Of a stretch of 64,000 nucleotides of DNA, positions 1-9,435 are shown piece by piece (positions within the stretch are counted from its first letter, which is position 1; each line of letters starts with the position of its first letter). A program made the position numbers and the translations under genes. The DNA is from Gnetum montanum (Eukaryota > Streptophyta > Gnetopsida > Gnetales > Gnetaceae): positions 1,037,621 through 1,101,620 of the forward strand of contig MNCI01036132.1 in NCBI GenBank assembly GCA_015680685.1. The letters run 5' to 3'. The notes below the pieces were generated by a model. That model saw nothing but the letters and a program-made list of their open reading frames with translations, had not been told where the DNA came from and did no database searches.

Positions 1-416
1 GAGAGAGAGAAAACAGTAAATAACATTAAATAAATAACAAATAAATAAATAAAAAAGTGAATGCTGCAATGATGAAGTAATCTTGATCTTTATTGCCGGT
101 CATGTGCATGTCCAAGTATAGCACACTCAAATAAAGACACTGTACAATTACATTCACCACATTGCGGGCAAACACGGGAAAAAATCTGACTTTGGAGGGA
201 TCAAACTGCCAGAGCTTCGCTACTCTAAAACTAGGATCTCCAAACAAGGGGGTGCCACATCTTATTTATAGATATGGCGACGGACTGCGATATCGCGTAC
301 GCGATATCGTAGGGAAGATGCGATATCGCGTACACAATATTGTGGGGGATGCGATATCGCGGCAGACGCAATATCGTGTACGCAATATCGCGGCCTATGC
401 GAATCGCGTCTCATCA
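1..416 (-). mobile_element. S0: partial LTR of Athila-like T/S family
   Basis: Reverse-strand LTR cut by the left window edge. Its 5' terminus is the CTCATCA at 410-416 (TGATGAG on the minus strand). Reading leftward come a palindrome array (289-394), a TATA-like TATAAATA (263-270 on the minus strand) and the AATAAAGATC region (about 90-98) seen in the other copies. It is closest to the LTR at 44486: both continue with GCGAATNGC and a CpG-rich array. It sits within 75 bp of element K's primer site, so it interrupts K's internal region. Its target duplication cannot be checked because the other end lies outside the window. Confidence 0.85.
289..394 (-). promoter_or_regulatory. GATATC palindrome array upstream of TATA in S0
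   Basis: GATATC cores lie at 289, 303, 322 and 353, with one-base variants near 336, 370 and 384. Most are embedded in GCGATATCGC. Spacings are mostly 14-19 bp. The array ends about 19 bp upstream of the TATA-like box, which is where U3 enhancer elements would be expected. A regulatory function is inferred from position only. Confidence 0.6.
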
Positions 417-490
417 ATAGGCCTTCCACTTAGTAACTGGTAATGACATCAAGCTAGCGATAGAGATAGAGATGAACCTCTGATACCAAA
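417..490 (-). mobile_element. K: internal stub with tRNA-Met primer binding site
   Basis: On the minus strand, TGGTATCAGAGG (477-488) directly follows an LTR end reading ...CCTACA. This is the standard plant initiator-tRNA-Met primer binding site. Only about 75 bp of internal sequence remains before the S0 LTR interrupts it, so nothing can be said about coding capacity. Confidence 0.65.
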
Positions 491-960
491 TGTAGGAGAA
501 AATATGTGGATTGCGTAAGAAATTTCCATGTATAGATAAGTGAAAATGCACAATGTAGAAGAAAATGGAACTGACCTCTAGCCATTGATGCCTTGAATTA
601 AACTTGGTGTTTGGATTCTTTTTTCACATTGGCACTCTACAATGATGGTGTATGCAACCTCTAAGCATCTATGAAAGGGATTAGAAATGCAATCCTGCTG
701 TGATTCATGATGCCTTTGTTCTCCCATCAAGAATGAATTTATAGGCCATGGAATTTGTTACGATGAGAAATTAGAAAAAAAAAAGAGATCGAATGCTAAT
801 GAATAAAGTCATTATTTGATATGGAGGCCACCTTGATGTGTTAACATACACGTAAACATAGAAATGTGTAACACATATTACATGCATAACATGAAAATTA
901 AAATGGCAATATCTACCAAACCGTAAGTCCGATTGGGATAAAATTTGTACCATTAGAATT
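491..960 (-). mobile_element. K: LTR, minus orientation, far end not resolved
   Basis: The LTR begins at TGTAGG (491) next to the tRNA-Met primer site, so 491 is its 3' end in element orientation. A TATA-like GCCTATAAATTC on the minus strand (about 731-742) implies that U3 lies to its right. I found no second copy in the window and no clear upstream terminus, so the end at 960 is only approximate. Confidence 0.4.
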
Positions 961-1866
961 ATCTTGAGGAGTACTATGTGTTGGATATGGTTTTATGATT
1001 CAAGAACTAATTTGGGGTTTTTAGTATTTGAAAATCCAAAAATAACCTATTTTACCAATCTAACATTACTAGGCTAACATATAGGCAATAAGATAACTTC
1101 TAGATGACTTGGGTTTTTATTATAAATGATATATTGACCCTCACATAAGAATATAATACTTTGGCCCTATAAATTGACAAGCATGATGTAGGTTTTTTTT
1201 CTTGGATCATGGTTATACCCTAGAAAAATATTAAGAATATTGTGACAATTTTATTCACTGAGTATTGGTTTTCCTATGGGTCTCATGATAATAACCATTA
1301 TTAGTTAAGTAAGAATGAGATAATATTATGGATAGGTTGAGTCCCTTAAATGTTCCAATATCTAGATCTTAAGTAGGGTAACTAACGCCAAGTAATAGGG
1401 ATTTGGTATTTCACAATAGTGGGTTCCAAATAATATAAGGTCGATTTAGACCATGGATACTACCCTTAGTCTTAGGAAGAAACTTAACAATGACCTTCAT
1501 CAATTAATATTTCCAACATCACTATAAGATGGGTAAGAGTTACCTTGACTAGTGTATCCTTGTTTTACCAACATCTCTTGCAATTGATGAATCTTGATGA
1601 GACGTAATCAAATCTTCCTTAGTCAATGATATCCATGAAAGAATTTTGTTGGTTGGTGATATCTATATCTCTTGTAGATTCTTGATCCATTGTTCATGAA
1701 ATCAATGAAATGAGATCCTCTAGCTTACATAGATCATCTCGAATATGTGGTGCATTGGTGTTGATCCATAACTCTCCTTGAGTCATGGCTCCATGGTTCC
1801 TACTTAGGTTGTAGTCAACCCATGGTTCTGAATGGCCCTTAGATTGTGATTTGCTTTGATACCAAA
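961..1866 (-). mobile_element. H: 5' internal region, minus, with tRNA-Met primer site
   Basis: Immediately inside the H LTR the minus strand reads TGGTATCAAAGC (1853-1864), a one-base variant of the initiator tRNA-Met primer site. An open stretch of about 63 codons follows (1885 down to 1694), rich in Gln, Asn and Asp, followed by stop-riddled sequence. It may be the start of a gag, but I cannot match it to a family. The left part of this stretch is AT-rich with no recognisable protein. The boundary with K is uncertain. Confidence 0.5.
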
Positions 1867-2436
1867 TGTGACATATTATTCCCAAATGTCATGAAAAACA
1901 TTAAATATATGCTACATTAGACATTATGTATGAGAACATAAGGTTGAAAATGTCAAATATATGTAACATTTGACATGTTGCATAAGGAAAATAACAAGGA
2001 AAATGTAGAAGGGAAGAGAAAAGAATGCTTTATTGATGTGGAATAGTATATCTGGATCATGCTCTAGGTGTTTCTTAGGGTTTTTTTCCTTCGACATCTA
2101 TCCCTTATAGGAAATCTAGCATTTCCATCATGGTTAGGCCTATTATTGGCTAGAAGGGATAGCTAGTCCTCTTCCTATCCCTCTTTACTTGACTCTCATT
2201 ACTTATATTTATTGGGTCCACAGCTCCATGCTGATATGACCTTTAATGCCCAAGTATAAATACCTTAGGTCAAGCCCATAAAGGTTACCTCAAGAAATAT
2301 GTTCATTATTACAACATGTCTTTCAGGCCTCAATTACAACTCCCCTTTTAGGTCTTGTTACAATAGTGAGAACAGTTGTTATGAAGAGGGACCATATTTG
2401 TTAGGTAGTAAAACATTTGGAAATGGGGACATTAGA
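1867..2436 (-). mobile_element. H: 5' LTR, minus orientation
   Basis: The LTR runs from TGTGACAT at 1867, next to the primer site, to a decayed terminus GGGGACATTAGA ending near 2436. It aligns over its whole length, in inverse orientation, with the solo LTR H3 at 49309-49912. Shared blocks include the termini, the run around GAAGAAAACCCTAAG and the poly(A)-signal segment. Its right flank is the gag of element E, so H inserted into E's gag. The other end of H is not seen, so the target duplication cannot be confirmed. Confidence 0.75.
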
Positions 2437-3023
2437 ATTATAATGTTGAAATTCCTAAGGCAAGGTCACAAGGATGTCAAAGAATTCTACATTGAATTTT
2501 GTGATCTATTTTATTAAGCTAAAGTGAACTAGGAGTTGTATGAATAGGTTTTAATCTTTTTAGAAGGTTTCAAAATGGTGTATCATTAGGAGTTATCTTT
2601 TTATTAGCTACAAACTCTTGATGAGGCTTATGATTTGGTACTCAAGGTAGAAAATAAACTAAGCAGATTTGGAAATAGGTGCAAATAAAATTCCAAGAAG
2701 AAGGGGAAGGGATCCAAATTTGAGAAGGAATCCAAGTCCAAATCTAAAGATAAGGACCATATCCATGGCAAGAAGATAGACTAGGACAATGAGAAGGTCA
2801 AGGTGAAGAAGGACCAAAGGCAAGCAAGGAAAGTGTTAAGATAGTAGCTCATTCAAGATTCAATGCTTCAAGTGTGAAGAATGGGATCATAGGAAATGGG
2901 AATGTTCACTTCACAATATAGTCAAGGAAAAAGATGAACAAACCATGGAGGTGGAGGAGACATCAAGCAAAGCTCTTCAAAGAGGTAATTCTAATGCTTC
3001 AAAATTGGGAAAGGTTTTGAACT
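2437..3023 (+). pseudogene. gag: E: Ty3/gypsy gag fragment with CCHC zinc knuckle
   Basis: This encodes part of the capsid and nucleocapsid protein that packages the element's RNA. The N-terminal part is missing because H is inserted at 2436. The retained capsid tail (GHKDVKEFYIEFCDLFY) matches the gag of element D on the opposite strand. A Lys/Ser-rich basic linker follows, then a complete zinc knuckle at 2864-2905: CFKC, four residues, H, four residues, C. Several in-frame TAA and TAG codons and frameshifts break it. It precedes the protease, as in other Ty3/gypsy elements. Confidence 0.75.
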
Positions 3024-3059
3024 AAATTCTTTTCCATTCATAGGGAATGTAAATAGAGG

Positions 3060-3478
3060 ATATTATTCTACTAGAAAATTATTATTTCTAATTGGGTTTA
3101 GATGTTTACTTAGTGGGGAATGGATTCATGTGTTGATTGATGAAGAAGCCAATAAAAAATTATTTCTTCTAGGATAGTTACTAGATTGGGTTTGGAAAAC
3201 TAATCCTCATACTAGACCCTATAAGATGCATTGGTTATTTAGATATTTATCTTAAGAGGTAAGAGAAAAATATATTTTGAAATTTAAAATTGGGAGCTTT
3301 CATGATGTTGTAAATTATGATGTGCTTCCAATAGATTATGTTGATATAATTCTTGAAAGTCCTTGGAATTTTGACAATGGTACTTAGTTTTATGAAGTAA
3401 GAAATATATGGAGTGTAGCTAAGTTTGATGGAATTCATGAGTTGATTCTCATGATAGCTAAATACTTGAGGTAGTGAA
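3060..3478 (+). pseudogene. E: retroviral-type aspartic protease remnant
   Basis: A remnant of the aspartic protease that matures the Gag-Pol polyprotein. The conserved order is visible: WIHVLID (D of the catalytic triad; the usual G-[ST]-H after it is now EEA), the KTNPHTRPYKMHW segment, the YILKFKIGSFHDVV strand and ILESPWNFD, which corresponds to LLGRPW(Q/N)YD. Multiple in-frame stops occur. Its organisation matches the proteases of elements D (near 30750-31200) and F (40560-40725 continuing at 62912), which defines one family. Confidence 0.7.
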
Positions 3479-3619
3479 GTTCACTTAATGCTTTTTTAAT
3501 TCTTTTAGGAGAGAGAGAATAAATTAAGGAATATGATAAACCACGTTTTTGATTTATTTTATATTAACAATTGCTTTTAACCATGATGATGTGTAGGTTG
3601 AACTCTCATCAGGTGTGAT

Positions 3620-4916
3620 AGGTTCGAAGAAGAGATTTTTCAAGGTGTTCAAGGGGAAATTGGATGGATTATCACCAATGAAAAATGTATAACATTAGAT
3701 TAATTTCATCCCCATTGCTACCATTCTAGGAATCGCATTGAATTAGAGGGTTGAATTGTAAAGGCAAGTAGAGGAGTTACTTGTAAATGGCTTTGTGAGG
3801 GAATCCATTTCATCTTGTGGAGTTCTAATGAACATAGTGACAAAGAAGAATAGCGATGAATGGAGGATGTGCATTAAGTTCAGGGTAATGAATAAGATAA
3901 CAGTGAGGTATATGTTTTCTATTCCAAGGATGGATTATATCCTTGATATCCTTACCAATGCATAGAATTTTAGCAAAATTGATTTGAAGAGTGATTATCA
4001 TCAAATTAGAATTAGGCTAAGAGATGAATGGAAAATAGCTTTCAAAATACTGGATAGATTATTTGAGTATTTGGTGATGCCATTTGGGCCCATTAATACA
4101 CCTACTGCATTCATGAGGCTGATGCATAATGTATTGAAGAACTTAATTGGTAAGTGCTTTATTATTTCCTTGATGATGTTTTGGTGTATTGCTCTAATGA
4201 GGAAGAGCATTTGGATCACTTGAGGATGGTATTTCTTAAGTTGGAGGAGGCATAGTTTGTAATCAATGTGAAGAAAAGTTGTTTCTTTAAGAGGAAAATC
4301 ACATATTTGGAACATGTGATTTTTAAAAATTAAATTTGGAAAAAAGCTACTAAGATGAACGTTATTAGGGGTCAGCCAACTTCTAAGAATGTTGGAAAGG
4401 TAAGATTATTCCTTGATTTAGCAGGTTTTTATAAATGGTTGATAAGAAAATTTAGTGGTATTTCTTAGACTAAGGTTGCTTTTTTGAAGAAAAACAAATA
4501 TTTCAGATGGAATAATGAAACCCAAGGGAGCTTTGACTTATTGAAAGCAAGAATTACTAGTGAATCAATGCTTATAATTATAGATTTTTAGAAGCTTTTT
4601 TAGATGGAGGTGAATGCAAGTGAACTTGCCATTGGTGGGGGTACTTTCACAAGAAGGTAGGCTTGTTGCTTTTTTTTTTCTTTTTTTTTTTGGAAAATTT
4701 GAATAAGTCAAGGTAAAAACATAGAATATATCAGAAGGAGTGCATGTTAGTCTTGAAGTAATCAACCATTAGAGGCATTACATGTTACTCAAAGAGTTTA
4801 CTTTGATGATAGACCACAAAGCACTATAATTCCTAAATTCTTAAAAGAAGTTGAGAGCAAAGCACATGAAGTGAACTACAAAGTTATAGATGTTCAATGT
4901 TTTATTAAAATACAAA
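3620..4916 (+). pseudogene. E: reverse transcriptase and RNase H, frameshifted
   Basis: This is the RT followed by the N-terminal part of RNase H of a Ty3/gypsy polymerase. The RT contains [31 protein letters not shown] and, after a frameshift near 4160, an intact catalytic box YFLDD followed by [15 protein letters not shown]. The thumb/connection follows (FLDLAGFYKWLIRKFSGIS), then RNase H (MEVNASELAIGG, where the D of DAS has become N) and the HKAL/KHMK region. RNase H is cut near 4916 (LLKYK) and resumes at 7625 after block X. At least ten stops and one frameshift make it non-functional. Confidence 0.8.
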
Positions 4917-7624
4917 GGTATGAGTATTGGTGATTGTTTGGGATTGCCAATGTTGGGGGCCTCATGAGCTCGTGACCTTATGGGATCACAGGATCAAAGG
5001 TATTCTTCAAACAGGATTTAGGTGCTTGTTGATCTCTAGCAACACCAAGGCCCATATACCTCCAAATAAATTTAGTAGTTATGAAATATACTAGATGTGA
5101 GTATGTGCTTGCTGTTGCGAATGTTGAAATGGTTGGGTTATGTATAAAACTATAATCAGCTATCATAAAAGAGATTTGGCTAAGTTTGTTAAATACTATA
5201 AGCTGTTGGAGATTCCTATTTTGTTTAATTACTTAGTGTATATAGTCCTTATAGTACGTTACTTGTAATAAATAAAATTTTGCAAAAATGTTTGTGCACA
5301 ATTCTGCCAATCTACTCCTAATTTTTCCTAGAGAGAAAGTTTCATAAGAAATCTAAAATATCTATCTTACTCCTAACTTAGAAAGAGAAAGAAAAGAAAG
5401 AAGATTTGTGTGAAATCTAAAATATTTAAGTAAGATAAATCACCATGAGGAAACACTTCCCAATAAAGCTATTCTAATTCAATAACTATGAATTATCCAA
5501 ACCTTTTAAAAATTTCATAAAGACAATCTTATTATACTACTAAAAATGCTACATAAATGACAAAATATCTATATTTTGGCTAGTTAATAGTTTTCAAATA
5601 TTTCATTTAACAAAGTCTTAAAAAATTTGACAATTTCTTGATTAAAATACCAAGGCAATACACTTTAAAAAAATGAAGCTATTTCATTCATCTCAAAAGA
5701 CCAAAGATTTCCTAGATTCTCTATGCTCAAAATAGGCAAGTTTGTTAAGACATTACTATTAAATTGCTCTTGAGGCTTTTCAACAATGTAAGCTCTTCTA
5801 TGATAAATCTTAATAGGAGTCTAATATTACGCAAAAAAAATAGAGCCATGAAAGTAGTCTAGGAAAAATCTCAAAATCAAATGCTAAGTACTATACTATC
5901 TAAACCATTAGCTAAGCAACTAAAAAAAAATGAGAAGAAATAAACTCATAGGATTGAAACAAAGTAGCAAAATTGATGTCTTAGCAAGTCATCTTACAAG
6001 TAATCTTGAATTGTCTTTTTTTTTTTAAATCTCTCAAAATCCCCCCTTTTCAATTCTACCTTTGAAGATCCTTTTATAGTAACCTCAGGGTAGTTACAAT
6101 AATCATGACATGTTAAGGGTATTAAAAATATCTAGGGGTATCAATTCATAACCACCACAAAGGTTACAACTTCCAAAGGAAGTTATTAGAAATTTAAGAT
6201 ATGGTTGCCAAGTATTTTCTTGAAAATAAATATTATGGAGATTACCATGGGAGGTTAGAAAAATATATGCCATAGTTGGCAAGTGTTCTATTGGTAATCA
6301 CAACTCCACAAATATCAAGGAAAACAAGTTGTAGCTTCCATAGGAGGTTATAACTTCTCATGTAGAGTGTCAATGCTATAGAAAATAGAGGTATGTTTGC
6401 CAAATGTTCATTGAACCTCTTTCGTATAAACTTTAGATAAAATATCATATGAAATGAAATTATTATACCCCTTAGTATTAATGATGTTATGCCAAAATTG
6501 GCTTCTTCTCATAATGGTAGTTTTAATTAAAAATGATTTTTACAATATTTTATGTGGTTAAAAACCACTTGGAACCATAATATGATTGAGAAAATTTGGA
6601 AGCATGGCATCAGCCCTACAATCATGTGTTGTATCCCATGAGTTCATTGAAAACCAAAGCCATGTATACTACCCTGTGCTCGCTGTGCTCCCCAATAGAA
6701 TTATGGACGTGATCTTGGCAAAAAAGTGGGGTTTCATGACCACCATGTTGTAACCTCTGTGTTTTTCATGCCCTCTTTCTTAGCAGTTACCTCCTAATCT
6801 TTGTGTGATGAAGTCTCATGGCCATGTTTTTGTTCACTATGGCCATTTGCACCGATGTTTCGTAGGGTTAGGGTGGCTACTATTGCCACCTCTACCTTGT
6901 CCATGTGTCATAGGTCATCCATGTGCTTAATATGGAGAGGTAAGGGTTTCTGCAAATTGTCGCATTATGCCTTGGAAATTTTGGAATTGCCAGAAATACT
7001 TATGTGCTTGCCTCACACTCACCACAGTGCTCATTTCATGACTTCATTGGGTTAGATGTAGTAGCCATTGTAGGTGGAATCGGTGAAAGTATGCTATGCA
7101 AGAAAATCCTTTGGCCTGTCTGTGATGCCCACAACTAACTATAGTGTTTTTGGCCATGGATCTAATTGTGTTTTGGGTTGCATTTGCCACATTACCTTCT
7201 AGAAAAAAAAAGGGTTTGATCTTGAAAACTTGTGTTGTTGGAGACCATTTGATGCTAATAATTCAAACTAGTACCAAGTGGCATGACATGGCCATTGTTT
7301 TCAGCAACTTTGAGTATTTTGACGAACACCATTGTTGAAAATTTTTAATTTTTATATTATTATATATTTTTAAAAAAATTCTTGACTTTTTCTTAATGTT
7401 TATTAATTTCTAGTAAAAATATAATATACTTGGCTTGAACACATCACTTACGTATATCTCTTAAACTCCTCTAATGTTGGTTTGGAATATTATCCTTAAT
7501 ACCTTTTTCTTGTGGTTCATATTGGGCTAGCTTCAAATATGTATTTTATGAAACCAAAGGATCATAACTTTATTATTTTAAAAGCCTTCCAAGAATCATC
7601 ATTGCTACATAACCATGATGGAGA
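4917..7624. mobile_element. X: unclassified 2.7-kb insertion in E RNase H
   Basis: E's RNase H reading frame stops at ...LLKYK (about 4916) and resumes at DNNEKINVVIDALSR (about 7626), so the 2.7 kb between is foreign to E. TGTTGGGGGCCT at 4951 resembles an LTR start. AATAAATAAAATTTTG near 5267 resembles a poly(A)-signal region. The stretch 5290-6550 is AT-rich and non-coding. 6600-7340 is more GC-rich, with short open frames that I do not recognise. No clean target duplication or RT domain was found, so it may be a degraded LTR element or more than one. Confidence 0.45.
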
Positions 7625-8555
7625 TGTGACAATAATGAGAAAATCAATGTGGTGATTGATGCATTGTCTAGGGTGCACGTAATAAATCTTAAGATACCTC
7701 ATGTGGAATGTATGGGTGATTTTGTTGACTTTTATAAGAATGATGTTGATTTTGGAAATGTATGGAGGAGCCTCAAAGAGCCTTTGATGAGTAAGATAGA
7801 CTAGTGTAGGGACTATCATATTTAAGATAAATAGTAATTTAAAAATGAAAAGGCATGTGTTCCTAATTGTGATTTTAGAAAAAAGATATTGTTTGAAAAG
7901 CATTGTAGTGGCATGGAAGGTTACTTGGGAAGGGACAAAACATTGAAACTTGTGGTTAGGCACTATTTTGACCTTGTATAAAAATTGAAGTTTCATAATT
8001 TGACTTATCAAAAGTTCAAATGAGATAATGAAATGGATGGACATTACATGCCTTTTCCAATTCCCAAGGATTCATGGGAAAGTGTATCTATGGATTTTGT
8101 AAGTGGTATTAGAAAAACCAAAAGTGGAAATAACAAAATTTTTATTATTATATACAAGCTCTTCAAGATGGCACATTTCATTCCATTCAAGAAGATGAGT
8201 AATGCTTCTCATGTTGTAAATTTATTTTTCAGAATGTTGTGAAGTTGCATGGAATCCCTTTGAATATTGTTAGTGACAAAGACTTCAAATTTACTAGTCA
8301 CTTTTGGAGGTCCCTTTAGAAAATTTTATGAATAAAGTTAATTTTTTCTAGTGCATATCATCCACAATTTGATGACCAAATGAAGGTAATAAATAAATCC
8401 TTGCTAAGAACATTGATATATTTGTATGATGGACAACCTAATAGGTGGGAGAGCTTGTTGTGTCATGCTAAGTTTTCATAAAATAACGCTTTTCATATTT
8501 TTATTAGTAAAAGCCCATTTGAGGTGAACCATGTTTTTGGTCCTAAGATAGTGGA
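7625..8555 (+). pseudogene. E: RNase H tail and integrase, first part
   Basis: This is the C-terminal end of RNase H (VIDALSRVHVI, the DALSR hallmark) followed by integrase, which joins element DNA to the chromosome. The zinc-finger segment reads EKHCSGMEGYLGRDKT, where the second His of HHCC is Tyr. The catalytic core has SVSMDFVSG (first Asp), [15 protein letters not shown] (second Asp) and AYHPQFDDQMKVINKSL (Gln-Thr/Glu region). The frame ends at FGPKIVD, where element T inserted; the protein continues at 15126. Its stops are TAG, TGA and TAA, several explainable by C-to-T change. Confidence 0.8.
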
Positions 8556-8581
8556 TGATGAGTCATGAATTTGCTGGCTAT

Positions 8582-8719
8582 GATATCACAGCCATGATAT
8601 CACAGTCGTGATATCACAACTATGATATCATAGCCCTGTTGTATCAGTAGCTGTGATATCGCAGCGGCTGTGATATCGCAGCCGTGATATCACGTACACG
8701 ATATCATGTACGCGATATC
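8582..8719 (+). promoter_or_regulatory. GATATC array with 14-bp period in T 5' LTR
   Basis: Nine exact GATATC hexamers start at 8582, 8596, 8610, 8624, 8655, 8672, 8686, 8700 and 8714. Most intervals are exactly 14 bp, one is 17, and the 31-bp gap holds a degenerate GTATCA. Flanks vary between TGATATCA and CGATATCG, as expected if ancestral CpGs were deaminated. The array sits just upstream of the TATA-like box, so a role as a reiterated protein-binding site in U3 is plausible but not shown. Confidence 0.7.
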
Positions 8720-9101
8720 GTGGCCTGCCTCAATTTCTATAAGTAAGAGGTAGCTTTCCCAATTTTAGGCATCTAGTTTAGTTCCTTAGCAAAGCTATGG
8801 TAGTTTTCCCCTTCCAGAGATAGAATATTTTTCAGTGTCTGCCTGTAGTGTGGTGATTGTAATTGTATGGCATCCTTTATTCGAGTGTGACATACTTGGA
8901 CACGTACATGATCGGCAATAAAGATCGAGATTACTTCATCATTGTAGCATTCACTTTATTTATTTATTTAATTGTTATTTAATGCTTTCTTAGTTAATAT
9001 TCTCTCTCACCCTTATCTCCTAGAATTGCGGAATGAGTACGACTTGATTACGAGCATTTAAGTGTGACTACTTGGTAACCCAGTGGTGTACCTAGGATCT
9101 G

Positions 9102-9102
9102 N
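9102..9102. other. Single N at a probable assembly join
   Basis: One undetermined base lies exactly where the 5' LTR of T lacks 164 bp that the 3' LTR retains (14754-14917). This suggests a collapsed gap rather than a true deletion. Confidence 0.6.
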
Positions 9103-9306
9103 GGTTAGAACACATCATACACATCACTCTGAACTAAACCATACGTGACAAATATAATACTAGTCTAGGTGGGAAGATAGTGAAATATGACCTAAGGATA
9201 ACTATCTAGGTGCCACAACTAGTCCGTCTGCGGAGTTCGACCGGATCACGTGTGAGAATGCTCATATTCATATGGTTGAGTGAAGGGGTACCTTGCCACT
9301 CATCAT

Positions 9307-9324
9307 TGGCATCATTGCCAGGGA
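9307..9324 (+). other. T: primer binding site, tRNA-Asp type
   Basis: TGGCATCATTGCCAGGGA follows the 5' LTR by one base. It differs from TGGCGCCGTTGCCGGGGA, the complement of the plant tRNA-Asp 3' end used by Athila elements, only by C-to-T or G-to-A transitions. This supports an Athila assignment and methylation-linked decay. Confidence 0.75.
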
Positions 9325-9435
9325 CAATGCTAGTTATCTAGATTAGTTATATCATACAAGGTGGCTGTAAAGAACTTAACGATATATCTCTTAGAAGAAG
9401 TAATTATAAAAAGTCACATAAATTCACACACAACA

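Larger units (their letters stand above)
8556..9305 (+). repeat. T: 5' LTR
   Basis: The 750-bp left LTR contains a GATATC array, TATA-like sequence near TCTATAAGTAAGAG (about 8738) and GGCAATAAAGATCG as poly(A)-signal region. Relative to the 3' LTR it has four more array units. It lacks 164 bp corresponding to 14754-14917, at the point where a single N (9102) stands, so part of the difference may be an assembly artefact. Confidence 0.9.

Noticed and set aside
289-394. Regularly spaced GATATC repeats resembling a CRISPR array
   Set aside because: Repeats are 6-10 bp with 4-14 bp between, far too short, and lie in an LTR of a plant retrotransposon.
6801-7338. Two plus-strand frames of 84 and 64 codons as possible host gene exons
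   Set aside because: No recognisable domain, no clear splice signals, and they lie inside insertion X; not enough to call a gene.
7562-8044. 160-codon open frame on the minus strand
   Set aside because: It is the reverse shadow of E's RNase H/integrase on the plus strand, whose motifs are clear; the minus translation has no recognisable domain.
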